NCBI GenBank assembly: GCA_914767885.1
Contig: CAJZBQ010000004.1
Location: 721,001 to 785,000, forward strand
DNA length: 64,000 bases
Source of the DNA: Blepharisma stoltei
Lineage: Eukaryota; Ciliophora; Heterotrichea; Heterotrichida; Blepharismidae
Direction of reading: 5' to 3'
Part shown: positions 43,994 through 57,500 of the stretch, piece by piece
How the letters are laid out: every line of letters starts with the position of its first letter
How positions within the stretch are numbered: the stretch's first letter is position 1
Program-made: the position numbers and the translations under genes
Notes under the pieces: model-generated
Told to the model about the DNA's origin: nothing
The model's database searches: none
Seen by the model: the letters and a program-made list of their open reading frames with translations, nothing else

Positions 43994-44696
43994 TTTATTG
44001 ACTATAACTTAAAATATCATGAGTAAAGATATTAAATGAGTTTCTACATTTTATTGTCTCATGAAATACGTAAAAATCTGCAAAAATTTTAAAATTAGAT
44101 ATTTATGAAATTTTTCTATGCTTGTCTGTTGCTGACCTTAAGATAGGCAAATTATATTTAATTTTTCCATAGTCCTACAAAATGCATTAATGATTAGAGG
44201 GATTGAATCTTATTTTATCAAATGAGCTTTTTCTATATTGGAATTTTTAGTTTAAAGGCTTGATAGCGGTTATAAAATTGCAACAGTTACTTTATCAAAA
44301 AAAATAAGTTTTACAAGTAGGCTATACTATCTTTTAACTTTGTTAATAAGATGTGTAGAAATAGATAAATATGACCTCAAAATTCCTGAGAAATTGATCA
44401 TAAGATAAATAGAAAATTTTCTTTAAAAATCCCAATTGAAAAATCGTAATGAGCAAAAAATGGATATTAATTAAATCTAAAAATTTGAATATATCAGCCA
44501 TTTTGAGAATATTTAAAAATCTTTTATAATAAAATTTTAGCAATTAAAGAATATCAAATGCTATTTAATCAAATTTTTGAGTTACTCTTAAGAAATGATG
44601 CTTAAATCCTATAGCTCTAAGACATATAATTATTTGCAAAAAATCTGGATTTTCTATACTTTCATACCTAAATAATAATTATATGCCATTTAGAGT

Positions 44697-45201
44697 ACAC
44701 AAATAAAATGGCGACGACACCGACCCGTCCTCTCCCGGAACTGTGGCGAGATTGGGGACCTTGCTGCGGCCTGAAGCCAATCCGCCCAGGGAAAGGTTTG
44801 AAATGGGTACTGGTAGTTTGTGTCCGGCTAGGTTTCCCTCCCAGTTCAGCAACGACGATCCTAGGGTCGTCCCGATAGGACACGGGCAAAAAAGGGTTTT
44901 TCCTCTAGGGACCGCTAGTGCCAATTTGGAGGGCATGGCAGGAGCCGACAAGAGCTAAGGAGTTAATCCTTAGCTCTAGCCCTAGTCTTGCGACGTGAAG
45001 CACGGTGACCCAGTTCGCCTACTTCCGGGATAGCATGACCAAGCCCCATGACCGGAAGGAGCTGAGTGGTAGCCTGTGGCACTTAGGTGCACACTGGGAG
45101 CAGGGCAAGGGAAAGCAAGCGAGGCGTCCAAAAGGCGGAAGAAAAGGACCTTCGGTCCTGGTCGGAGCTACTCTATAAATTTAACTAAGACTAAGACTAA
45201 G
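44697..45201 (+). mobile_element. SINE-like element C3 with 16-bp target duplication
   Basis: 505 bp, GC-rich, starting ACACAAATAAAATGGCG and ending in (ACTAAG)n. The repeat ATATGCCATTTAGAGT lies at 44681-44696 and 45202-45217. No inverted ends. Confidence 0.85.
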
Positions 45202-45250
45202 ATATGCCATTTAGAGTTTAATTTTGAAAATCTCCAATTTTTATAAAAAT

Positions 45251-45450
45251 TATAGCGAGAACCTTTTTGGCTCGGACTTCCCGATCTTTCCCGACAGGAA
45301 AGAAGGAATTGGCTAACCAACTAATGTTGGTTTGACCAACTGTCCAAGTGACAGAGCCACATGATGCAGGCTTCTGCCTTTGGGAGTTGTCAAACCAGCT
45401 CCTTCTTTCCCGCCAGTAAAAACCGGGGAGTCCAAGCAATAAAGTTGCTC
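45251..45450. mobile_element. Family F hairpin element F3
   Basis: About 200 bp with imperfect inverted arms (TATAGCGAGAAC... / ...TTGCTCGAGCTATA) and inner GGAAAGAAGGA/TCCTTCTTTCC and CCAACT blocks. It lies 56 bp downstream of the giant gene's stop. Confidence 0.7.
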
Positions 45451-45506
45451 GAGCTATATTTAAAAATGCTTTAATCATTTAAAGATTACTATGAATTTTC
45501 AAATTA

Positions 45507-48500
45507 TTAATAATATCTCCTTGTTGGAGAAGACATCCTTGACGTCATTCGTGATGAAGGTCTCGACAAATAGGAAGCTTCAACCTTTTCTCTTGAAAGC
45601 TCAATGATATCATTGATATAATCATGAATGTCCTTCGGAGGAGGTAAAATCACTCTTGGGCTGAAACAAGAGCTCTTCCTTGAGTGGATTGATGGTGTGC
45701 TTATTGAAGTAGGTAAGGTCTCCAGTAGTTTCTGATGTAAATTATTTGATGTTTTAATAAAGGAAAGTTCATCTTTCAATTTTTGATATTTCCATTGAGG
45801 CTGTGCTGTTCTAGATAAAATTTCTGATCCATTTCGAAGCCCAAGCTTATATTTTTGGTAATTTGACGAAAAAACACTTGATTCTTGAATATATTTAAAC
45901 GCTGAGGATTTTAGTCTGAACTGCAAAATTTGTACTGTTTTCTGCATAAGGAATTCGAAAATCAAGGTATTTCTGCGATCAACAATTTGTGGCCTGCCTT
46001 GGCGTTTTCTATTTGGTGATGGAGTATTTTGTGAGGAGAAGTTTAAAATTTTTTGAAATGAAAAACTAAGGCTGTCCTTAATTTTGCCTTTTAAGTTACT
46101 AGTTAAAAGCTTTATCGGTACATTTTTACTGAGAGGGTTTGATTTGATATGGCTAGATGATCTAGATCTTGGATGGCGAGTTTTAGCTTTATTGGTAAAA
46201 ATTGATTTTGGTGGTTTGAGAATAAGAGCAAAATAGGGCTTAAGAGAAATTTTGATGAAAATTTGTGCAAAACGATTAATTTTTTTGGAAATTTTTACGT
46301 TTTCCTCATAATTCTTTATAGCTTCCAATGCATTCTTGAATTCCTGCTTTATTATTGTTTTCTTCAAAATTTTTGATAATAAATTTGCTGCTCTTGAAAT
46401 AAAAACATTCCTTATTTCTTTTTCTTTATTGGTTGTATTTGTTTTATCTGGCTCAATTTTGACTGTGTCATTACTAGTTTGTATTAAATTTGAAGAAAGC
46501 TGACTAGCTTTTTGCTGTGGAGCAATTTGAAAAGGAGGCTGAGATACAGTTGAAATTTCTTTGCTTTTTCGAAGACTTTGTCCTTTATCTTTTGGAGGCA
46601 GAGCAGTGCCTGGAAGATTCACTTCTTCAAGAATATCTTCAAAATTATTCCCTTTCCCAGCTGGCTGTATTGGGGAATCATCATCTGAAATTGGACTCAC
46701 AAGCTTTGAATCAAAGCTATCAGCAATTTTAGCAAAAATGCTTTGCCTCCCATTTATCTTGAAATGCTCAAAGCCTCCTCTCAGCACAAGTTTTATCCAT
46801 AAAGGCATTATGACAAGTCTAACACAGTCTGTTTTTGTCATATTACTGATTTCGGATTTATGCAATTTTTTCCAGGCGACTTGCTTATGTTTGTGATGAA
46901 TTCGCTTTACTGCCGAATTCAATAAATCACCAAGAACACCTGCAATGGCTTTTTGCAAACTAGAATCAGAAAGGAATTCTTCAGGCTCTTGATTTTTGCT
47001 TGACCGAAGAGGTTGGGACTTTGAACGACCTAAAGGGTTGGAAGCTTTTTTAGACAAATCAGTATCTTTGTCTTCAGGCATTTTTGGAGGTGGTGGCGGA
47101 GGCTTACTAGATCTGACTATGGGCTTCCTGATTTTTTTGGTGTCTCCTTCTAATCCTGCTCCTTTTGACTCATAAAGCACAACGAATTTTTCTGTTTCAG
47201 GAGGCTTGCTGGATCTTACTGGAGCTCTTGGTGGGTGCTTCAGTGGTGCCTTGGATATGCGCTTTTCTGTCTCTATATTAATTTGGTTTTCAAGTGGATT
47301 AATGGCGAATGCTACAGATTTGGGCTTAGGGTACTCGCTTTCAATTGGTAAAGCTTTATGAAGCTCATCTGCTACTTCTGAGGGTTCTTGCATAGCCTTG
47401 GAAGCTTGAACTGAGAGATCTGATTTTTCAGTGTTAAAATTGAATTTTTTTCTTTGATCATGAGAGTCTGTGCTTAAATCTTTTGTTATAGTTTTCTTAT
47501 CGAATTGCTTTAAGCTGTGCTGGGATGGGTTAATTTCTTGAGCCTGCCCAACTATCTTATTCTCTTCTATCGCGTTTATGGTATCCTCAGATTTATTGCA
47601 ATCCCCTTCTTCCTTATCATCATCTTTTGGCTTTGAGGATTCTTCTTTAATTTCTTCTTCTGTTTGATTGCCATCTGCTAGTTTTATAGTGTTTTCAGCC
47701 TCTCTAATTCCATCCGTTTGATTTCTTGTGTCTTCAGCTGCCTTACTTTTGCCTGCTGGCTTCTTGATTCCTTCAGTTGCTGTATTTGACTTTGCTCCCT
47801 CTTCAATCTTCTTCTCTTCTTCATGCAGCTTTACAAAATCATTTCTTGCTCTAGTTTCTTCCATTTGTTTTTCCATACCTTTATTTATCCTAAATTCTTC
47901 TTGTGGCTTTGTAATACCTTTTGGCTTATCAGTTTCTTCTACTGGGCTTTCTAGGCCTTTATTTATTCCACATTCTCCTGTTGATTTTTTTAAGTTTTCA
48001 GTTATTTTAGTTTCTTCTATTAGGTGCTCTATATCATTTTCCTGCTTGATTTCTTCTACTGGCCCCGAGATATCCTTTTTTATTCGAAGTAATTTAGTTG
48101 GTTTTGCTATAAATTTTGATTTATCAGTTTCTTCTTCAATTGCCTTCTCTATATTAGTTGATGTCTTAATTTCTTCTATTGGCTTTGCGGTGTATTTATT
48201 AATTTCAAATTCTTTAGAAATGTTTGCTTTATCTTTTGCTGTATCAATTTCTTCTATTGGCTTTGGAATATAATTACTCTCTACTGGCTTGGCTATATCA
48301 TCTGTCGGCTCATTTTCTTCTATTGGTTTTGCGCTGTATTTATTTGATCCAATTTCTTTAGCTGGATTCTTTGCTTTATCTTTTGTTGTATCAATTTCTT
48401 CTATTGGCTTTGGAATATAATTACTCTCTACTGGCTTGGCTATATTATCTGCCGACTTAATTTCTTCTATTGGTTTTGCACTGTATTTATTTGATCCAAT

Positions 48501-51500
48501 TTCTTTAGCTGGATTCTTTGCTTTATCTTTTGCCTTCTCAATCTGTTCTATTGGCTTTGCTATGTATTTATTTGTACCGAGTTCTTCTAATGGTATTGCT
48601 GTTTCTTTTGTTGCCTGATTTTCTTCTTTTGGATTTGCTGTGTCTTTTTTTGACTTTATTTCTCCTATCGGTTTTGCAATGTATTTATTTTTTCCAAATT
48701 CTTCTGGATTATCTATATCTTTTACAGCTTTATTTTCTCCAATATGTTTTGAAATTCCTCCAGCTAATTCTGATGTTTCTGCACTATCTTTTGCTGTCTT
48801 ATTCTCTTCTAATGGCTCAACAATATCTGGATTTATATCAAAATCTTCTGCTGGCTTCGAGGTTTCTTTTGCCATTTCCATTTCCTCTTCTGGATTAGTG
48901 ATATCTTTTGTGATAGGACTAATTTCTCTGGCAGGCTTTACAGTGCCCTTTCTTACATTTTTTTCATCTGATGGCTCAATAATACCATCTTTTGTCTTGG
49001 CTTTTTCTATTGGCTTTGCCATATCTTTATTTTTATCAGGCTCTTCTATTGGTTTTGCGGTGCCTTTAGTTACTCTAATTTCTTTTTGGGGCTTAGTAGA
49101 ATTAGATGAATAAGAATCCTCTTGAAGATGGGTGCGTTTAGAATCAGGATATATTATAGCATCCTTCGCTTTGTTTTCCTCTTTTGGCTTATCGCTATTT
49201 TCAACTACACTCATATCGTCTTTATGCTTCATTATAACACTAGATGGATTATCTTTGACTGTCCTAATGCTTCCATTTAAGTCTCCTATAAATTCAGCTG
49301 GCTTTTTTATTTCTTTTTGCTCTGCATTGTCTATGATTTCTCTAATATGCTCTCCTGATTCTATTTCAGATTCATCTGATTTACTTTCATCTTGTGTCTT
49401 TCCTATGTCTTTATCTGATTCAATATCTTCTGCTTGACTTGTTATTGCTTCATGCAATTTACTCTCATCTTTTGACTTTGGAGAATCTTTTGATCTCATA
49501 GCATTTTCCATAGGATTTATTCTTTTGGCGGGTGATCTATTTTTTTCCTTTGGCTTTTCTGCATCCTTGCCTATTTGAGTATTTTCATTTGGATTTATCA
49601 TAGCTTCAGCTAATTTATTTTTTTCCAGTGGCTCTGTTTTATCTTTATCTATTTCAGCATTTTCACTTGGACTCATTATATTTTCAGTTTGATTACTCTC
49701 TTTATCATATCTTGGATGGATTGTTGCATCAATTGACTTTCTTTCTTCCATTGGATTTGCAATATATTTGGCTCTCTTATCATCACTAGAAATTATTTTT
49801 CCTTCTGTTGCTTTACTTTCTTCCTTGCTTCCCCATCTTTGATCGAACGACAAGCCATCATTCAGTCCAGGAGGTCACTTAAAAAATTACTTACTCCCCC
49901 CCCCCCCCTCCGTGAGCGAACAAAACCATTAGAAAAATCGCCATTTTTTGACCAAAAACCCACCCTCCGTGAGTGAACAAAAATTTTTTTAATAGAAAAA
50001 ATTTTAATGGAAAAAAATTTTGATATATAAGTGATAATTAGTATAATGAAATCTAGAGCTAATTCTGTTTAATTTTAAACAAATTGCGTTTTAAAACATA
50101 AATTTTGCAAATTAAATTAATATTTGCTTCCCCATTTTTTGCAAATTAGGATTTTTTTAAATTTCGAAAAAAAAATATTTTTTATAAAATTTATATATAA
50201 ATTTTTTTTTAAAAAAAAAAATTAACCCCCCTCCGTGAGCGAACAAAATTTTTTTGTTCGCTCACGGAGGGGGGGGGGGGGGAGTTAAAGTATTAACAGC
50301 TTTTTCAGTATCGCTCGCATCAAGAAATATACTATTCAATATACTAAAAATACAGTAGAAATCGCGTTAGAATTGCATTACACAATTGCATTGAAATATT
50401 TCAAGATTTATTATTATCAAATATAGGTAGCTAGATTTGAAGAGGTACAAGAGAGTAGGACCATATGAAAATCGTCAAATCAATTATAGGGGCTAATTTT
50501 TCTATTCTTACTCCCCCCAATCCTTGATCGAACGATTGACTGTAAAAATTCCTAAAAATTGGGGAAATTAACCCCCATCCTTGATCGAACGATTTTCATA
50601 TGCAAATTTTTATATATATATAAAAATATATTAGTTATCAAAAGCTTGGGAAGATGCACCTAATGAAGTTGCTGTCAGAGCTTTGAGACGAAAGAAAGCT
50701 GCGGAATCAACCATTCGAAGTGATTTAGCCATCAATCTAGGCTTGAAAACTCAATAATCTAAAAAATAGAGATTCTTTAAAATTTAAAAAAAAAAAAATT
50801 TAATTCAGTAAGTAACAAATTAAAATTTATACAGTTTAAAGGGGTAACTAATAAATCAAAATATTAAAAATTAATATTTTATGAAATTAATTCAATTTTT
50901 TGTAGTAAAAATAATTATTAAATACTCTTAACCCTCTTATTTAAAAGTAAATAAAAAAAATATATATATATATATTTTTTATTTTATATATAAATTTTTT
51001 TTCCCGAAAAATTTTTTTTAACCCCCATCCTTGATCGAACGATGGCGAGTCGTTCGATCAAGGATGGGGAGGGGGGAGTTAGGAAATTTTCAATGATCGT
51101 TCGATCAAGAATGGGGGATCTAGGCTTTACATTTTCTCTATCTGCTTCGTTAATGATATCTCCTGAGTCAGTTGGTATGCTTTCATCTGTTAATTTTTCT
51201 TTTTTATTACCCTTTACATCAGTTGATTTGCTTTCTTCTTTTGGCCTCGGGATTGATATGGTTGGGCTATTATCAAAATCTTTTGAATAAGCTTTTAAAT
51301 CTGCTGATTTATTTTCTTTATTTGGCTTTTGTGTTTTCTTACCTAACTCAATGTCTTCACTAGGAACAATTTGATTTTTACTTGATTTACTTTCTTCTTT
51401 TGGGCTTGCTGCTTCTACAACTGTCTTACTATAGGTCTACTTATGAGTAGCCCGGCATGGACTTAGGCATGGCAATCTTTTCTTCCCAGTTGGCCAGGCT

Positions 51501-54500
51501 AACTCAGATTGGTTAAAGAGAGCCTGATATTGGTATATGGGCCTCTTATGGCACTATTATCAGCTCTTCAGTGAGTTCGGCCAGCCTGAGCTGTCCTGAT
51601 CAAATTTATTTAGCCCGTCCAACTGGAGGGAGAAGATTTTTATGCCTAAGCCCTATTGGGAAACTCATAGGTAAAGCCTATATCTTCTTGTAGACTTAAT
51701 GTAGTTTTGGCTAATTTGCTTTTAATCTTTGGCTTTGCACTTTCTTTGGCAACCTTATTTATATCCTCTTTTGAATCCACTAAAGTTTTAGATGATTTGC
51801 GTTCTTCGCTTGGCTCTTCATTTTCATAGGCCGTTTTACTACTATCCTGTCTTGAACTTGTTACAGCTTGAGTTGATTTATTTTCTTGTCTTGAATTTGC
51901 ACTTGTCTTATTGATATCTTTTGGCGAGCTGATTATAGCATCCATTAGCTCGCTTCCTTCTTTTTGTTCTGCAACTTCTTTAGCCATGCTAGCTTCTTTT
52001 GATGGTTTTATGACGTCTCCAGTTGCCACTTTATTATCTTCTTCCGGCATTGCCATAGCTTTAGCTTTATCAATTTCTTTTTTTGTCATTGTTGGATCTT
52101 CTTTTGGAGTTCTGATTGCATTTTCAGTTGCCTTTATTTCTTCTACTGGTTTTGCTACACTTTCAGTTAATTTATTATCTGTACTAGGCTTTCTATCACT
52201 TTCCATCACCTTAATGAGTTCTAAAGGCTTTGCAATATCCTCATTTACCTTTCTTGATGCCATTGGCCCTTTAGTTTTTAGGACTTCTTCTCTTGGATGC
52301 GTAGTGTTTTTTCTATCCTCAATTGGTTCTTCAGAATCTTCAAAAGTATAGCTTTTATCTTTTGAATCAATGTCCTCGGGAGTATCACTTTCTCCCCTTG
52401 GATTTCCAATATCTCCAGATATATTTTTAAGGCCTTTTGGTCCTTTTTTGCCTTCAGGCACAGTGCTTCCTTTCTCTATCTTATTTTTATCTTGAATTTT
52501 TTCATCTTTTTGTTCGTTAGTACTTTTAAAGTTCCTTTCATCTTTATTTGGCTTTGAAAAATCTTCAGATATATTATTCTCCTCTGTTGACTTATGGGTT
52601 AAGTACTCTTCATGTGAACTCTTATCTCCTTTCTTTATAAGGTCTTGGTTAGAGGAAGCATCTATTGGGCTTTTATTCATCGGCATATATGAAGAATATC
52701 CAGGCGTTGTATTTTCTTCGTTTTGTGGAAAATAATTGGCTTCTGCTATTTTTTGTTCTTCTCTTGGTTTATAATTTATAGAATCTTTATCATTTTTCTT
52801 TTCTTCTAAGGGTTCTAGAAAAGGATCTGGTGATTTTTGTCCTTCTTCTCTTTCCTTATAAATAATAGCACCTGCTCTTGTTTTTCCTTCTTCTCTTTCC
52901 TTATTTATAAAAGGTTCTATTTTTTTATTTCCTTTCCCCTGCATTTGACTTGGCGTCTCTTCATCCTTTATTAGATCTATAGCAAAAGGATCACTAACAA
53001 ACTTATTTCCTGCTTTTGGCATAGATATTGAAGGATCTGCTGAAGCTTCTTTTTTTCCTTTTTGTTCTTGGATCAAAGGTCCTTCGTTTTTGGTGTCTTT
53101 TGCCGCATAGGATGAAGGATTCTCTGATTCCTTTGCTATTTCAGCTGGAATATAAGCTAAGGTATCTCTAGGTTCTCTTGCTTTTACTTTTTGAGGGAGT
53201 GTTAGAGGATCTTTTGCGGTATTACCTTCTTCGCTTGGTTCACAAGCTAAAAGTGCTGTAGGCATGCTGATTTCTTCTTTCAGAACAGAAATTTGTGAAT
53301 CTGGCTGAACTATAATCTTTTCTTTTTGTGGACGAGCTAATGGATTTACTTGGACCTTATTTTCTTCTATTTGAAAAGAAACTCGAGGATTGCTCGGAAC
53401 TTTTTGTTTATTAGATAAATTTGCTTTATTTTCGTGATGAGAAATTGGCTTATCGGCACTATCTTCTTTATAAGCTAAAGGCTCATTTGAAGATTTAGTT
53501 TCGTTTTTTTGAGAAGTTCTGGGAGAGTCTCTTGGCTTTCTCTTTTTTCCATAGCTTAAAGGATCTCTTTGTGCCTTTTTTTGTTCTGGGCTACCAATTG
53601 AAGACTCTGCAGACACAAAAGCCTCTTCCTCTGGTAAAGAAATTAAAGGATCTTCTTCAATTTGCTTTTTTGTTTCGAAAGGTTCTTCATCAATAATAGA
53701 AGAATCTTCTATTTGCTTTCCTTTTTGAAAAATGTCTTGCGATGTTTTCTTTTTATCTTCGGTCTTGCTTTTGCTTTTATCTTCAGTAATAGCGAAAGGA
53801 TCTTCCTGAACTTTATTTTCTTCTTTATTTGCTTCGTCTCCAGAAACTAAGGTTAAATGATCTCTTGCACCAGGCTTGCTAGATTCTGACAAAGGATATC
53901 TTTCAGATTTGATAGGGCTTGAGAAGCTATCTTTTTCTGGTATATTTGAGCTTGATAAGTTATCATTGCCAGGATTGATAACGCTAGGGAAAGTTCCATT
54001 TTCTGATTTATTTGAGTCCCATAAATTATCTCTACGAAGTTTAGTTGGCCTTGAGATGTTAGATCTATCAGGTGTATTAGCCTGATCCAAAAACTGTTTA
54101 GACTTTATATCTGATGAAACATATACATCACTTTTACTTCTCCTACCTTTTCCAACTGTTTTTTTAGGAGAATCACTGACTTCAGGCAGCACAAACTCAT
54201 TGACATTTATATCTCTTGCATCATCTTTTTTTCTTTCTTCTATAAATATGCTTGAGATTCTATCATTTTTTATAGGCGTTTCTGGATTATTTAATAAGTC
54301 TTTGTGAAAATTCCCTAACTCCCCCCCTCCGTGAGTGAACAAAAAAATTTTGTTCACTCACGGAGGGAGTTAATTTTTTTTTTTAAAAAAAAAATTTATA
54401 TATAAATTTTATAGAAAATTTTTTTCTTCGAAATTTTAAAAAATCCTAATTTGCAAAAATTGGGAAGCAAATATTAATTTAATTTATAAAATTTATGCTT

Positions 54501-57500
54501 TTAAAAAACGCATTTTGTTTTAAAATTAAACAGAATTAGCTCTATATTTCATTATACTAATTATCATTTATATATCAATTTTTTTTTTCCATTAAAAATT
54601 TTTCTATTAAAAAAATTTTTGTTCACTCACGGAGGGTGGGGTTTTTGGGCAAAAAATAGCGATTTTTCTAATGGTTTTGTTCACTCACGGAGGGGGGGGA
54701 GTAAGCTCTTACTTTTAGAGTAGTGGGCTTTACTTAATCTAGCTTTAGTTTGTTTATCTTGGTAGTACTCTTTTTTATTCTCAAAAATCTGAACATAACT
54801 TTTATTATCTTTAGGGCTGGCTATTTTTTCAGCTGATTTTTCTCGTGGAGAATCTAAGACATTTGAGCTTCGTTGGGCTACTGTTTGAGACCGCACTTGC
54901 TTTCTTGCAGGGATTTTGGATTTTGGGGTTAAAGGATCTCTGGGGCTTCGCTTTGTATTTTCTGCAGTGCTAGGCGAGGATCGTGATGATCGAGGATTGT
55001 CAGACTGAGAACGCAATGGCACATTATAGTCAGGATCTTGTGAGGATGATTCAATTTCAGATTGGTTTGAGTCTTCTAGAATTTTAAAAGAAATTTTGGG
55101 AATTCTTGAAAGATTTCTCGCTTTCTTTGTACTTGGCTCATTTATAGAAGCTCCAAATGATGATTCTTTTAAGGAATCTTCACGTCGCAGTTCTTGAGCT
55201 TCAAATGGAGTTTGATATTCAGCTTTGGCTTGAACTAAAGGCAAATATTCATCCTCTTTTGGCAATTGTGTTGAAGGCAGATCTTCTGCTGGCCTTAGTC
55301 TATTATCTAGCAAATGTTTTTCATGCTCTTGGTCTGAAATTTCTGATTGATGCTCTCCCTCTTCAAATGATAACTTATAAGATGGCTTTTTAGGTTCTTC
55401 ATAATAATTTGTGTGCTTTTCTATAGGACTTGCTTGCTTATTTGCTATTTCTTCATTATATTTTTCTCTATCTTTAGTTTGATTTTTATTAGCTGATGAT
55501 CTTACTCCCCTTTTTGGAGATTTGCTAGCTTTTTTCGAAAAATCTTGCTCAAGAATTGGTCTTTCACTTGGATCAAAGCTAGGCATCTTATTTTCAGGCT
55601 GAATTCCTATTCCCATTAGCCGATTTTTATCCTCTTTTACACTTTGATCAGGATTAGTTACTTTGCTTTCTTGAGTATCTGCGTAATCCTCTTGCTCATG
55701 CAGTATTACGCTTTGATTAGGGTTATTTACTTTGCTTTCTTGAATATGTTGGTAATCTTCTTGTTCATGCTGCATTGGATTGATTTGCTTATCTTCTTGA
55801 GGCTTTTTTGATCTTACTTTTATCTTTTTCGCAGATTTTTTAGGGCTCTTTGAAGTAATATCTCTACCAATTATAGGAATTTCGTCAAAATTTAGCTTAT
55901 TTTTCGGAGAACCACCTCTCTTTTCATTGATTTTAGGATTAGAGCTGTAATTATCTTCTTCATATTTTGCATATGGGCTACTTTTTTCTGGCTTATTTTC
56001 GGTTAATTCCTTTGCCGAAAGATATCCCTTTTCATTGATTTTTGGCTTAGGGCTGCATTCTTCTTCATACTCTATATCTGAGCAAATCTTTTCTGAGTTT
56101 TCTTCTAAATTTGGTTTATTTTCTGGCGATTGATATAAGGAATCATGTCAATTTTCATTGCTTTGGGGATCGGAACTGCACTCGTCCTCTTTATATATTT
56201 CATCTGACTCCCCCCCCCCCCTTTAAATTGGAACTAAAAATTTTGTTCCAATTTAAAGGGGAGTTAATTTTTTTTTTAAAAAAAATATCAATATAAAAAT
56301 TTTTTATAAAAAAAAAAATTATATATAAAAATTTCAAAAACTTATCGAATTAGATCAATAAATTTGTTTAATAAAACGTTATTTACTCTTTATCCTTCAA
56401 AACAAAGCAAGATATAACTAAATTTTCATTATTAGTTAATACGCCACTATTAATTGGTATCAAAATTATTTACACAAAAATTATTATTTTTTTATTGATA
56501 AAAAAAATTAAAAAAAAATTTTAGAAAATTTATCGATCAAAGTGCTAATTTTGTTTAAATAAGATGTTATTTATACTCTATTCTTTAAAATAAAGCAAGA
56601 AATAAGTAAATTTTGAAATTTTATAAAGAAATTCCTATTGAATTTATATCAAAACTATCCAAATAAAAACATATCATTTTTATCAAAAAAAACAAAAATT
56701 TTTTTGAAAATTTTTTTTTTAAAATTTAGCAATTAAGGATAATAAATTTATTTAAATAAGATGCTCTTTATACTTTTTTCTTTTAAAAAAGAGCAAGATA
56801 TAACTCAATTTTTAATTTTAGTTAAGAAGAAACATTTAACTTATATCAAAACTTTTTAGATAAAAATTATATATAATTTTTTATTATAAAATTAAATTTT
56901 GTTCCAATTTAAAGGGGGGGTTAATTTACCAAAAAAGTGGAAATTTTACCGATATTTTGTTCCAATTTAAAGGGAGGGGGTGAGATTATTTTTTCCAAAT
57001 CTATTTTTGGAATTTCAATAATGTTTTCTTCTTTAGTTGCAGGATTTTCGCTAAATAATCCTTTTGCCTTTTTATATGGGCTTATTATTGGTCTTCTCAT
57101 TTTTGGAATTTGCCTTTCTAAATTTTCGATCTCCTCTTTTATATCAGGTTTATCAGTTTCCTCTTTTATATTAGACTTATCAGTTTCCTCCTTTATATCA
57201 GGTTTATCAGTTTCCTCTTTTATATCAGGTTTATCAGTTACTTGGTCAATTGCAGGGTTAGCATCTCTTTTTGCATACTCTATTTGATCTATATCTTTAT
57301 TTTCTGGGTCTTTTGGGCTATCTGATAAATTGCTTTCAGAATCGCTTTCCTCACGCATTTTCTGAGCAGCTTTTATACCCTGTTTCGCCCCTTTTTTGGG
57401 TTTATTTTCACTCCTGATTTCATTTGACTCTACCTTATCTGAAGAGCTATAAGAATCTGGCTCTATATCAGATAAATTTTCTTCTATATTAATCTCATCT

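Larger units (their letters stand above)
43994..45506. other. Convergent intergenic region with two mobile elements
   Basis: 1.5 kb between the ends of the dynein and giant genes. Bases 43994-44680 are AT-rich and featureless. The rest holds the SINE-like element C3 and the hairpin element F3. Confidence 0.7.
49828..51119. mobile_element. Family E element E3 with two nested elements (in the giant gene)
   Basis: The outer ends CCCCATCTTTGATCGAACGA (~49831) and TCGTTCGATCAAGAATGGGG (~51115) are eroded E motifs. Inside lie A8 (49894-50284) and E2 (50511-51078). Joining at an AG pair (49828-49829, 51120-51121) gives ...VKPSKEESKAT... in frame. The flanking repeat is poor, so the exact boundary is uncertain. 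Confidence 0.7.

Noticed and set aside
44697-45201. rRNA or tRNA gene fragment because of high GC
   Set aside because: No tRNA fold or rRNA motif seen. Target duplication and simple-repeat tail identify a retroposed element instead.
48238-48560. CRISPR-like array
   Set aside because: Repeats are 147 bp, contiguous without spacers, in phase with a protein frame and in a eukaryote.
47728-49437. Several plus-strand hydrophobic ORFs opposite the giant gene
   Set aside because: They are the complement of Lys/Glu-rich codons, which read as Phe/Leu/Ser-rich; shadows of the minus-strand gene.
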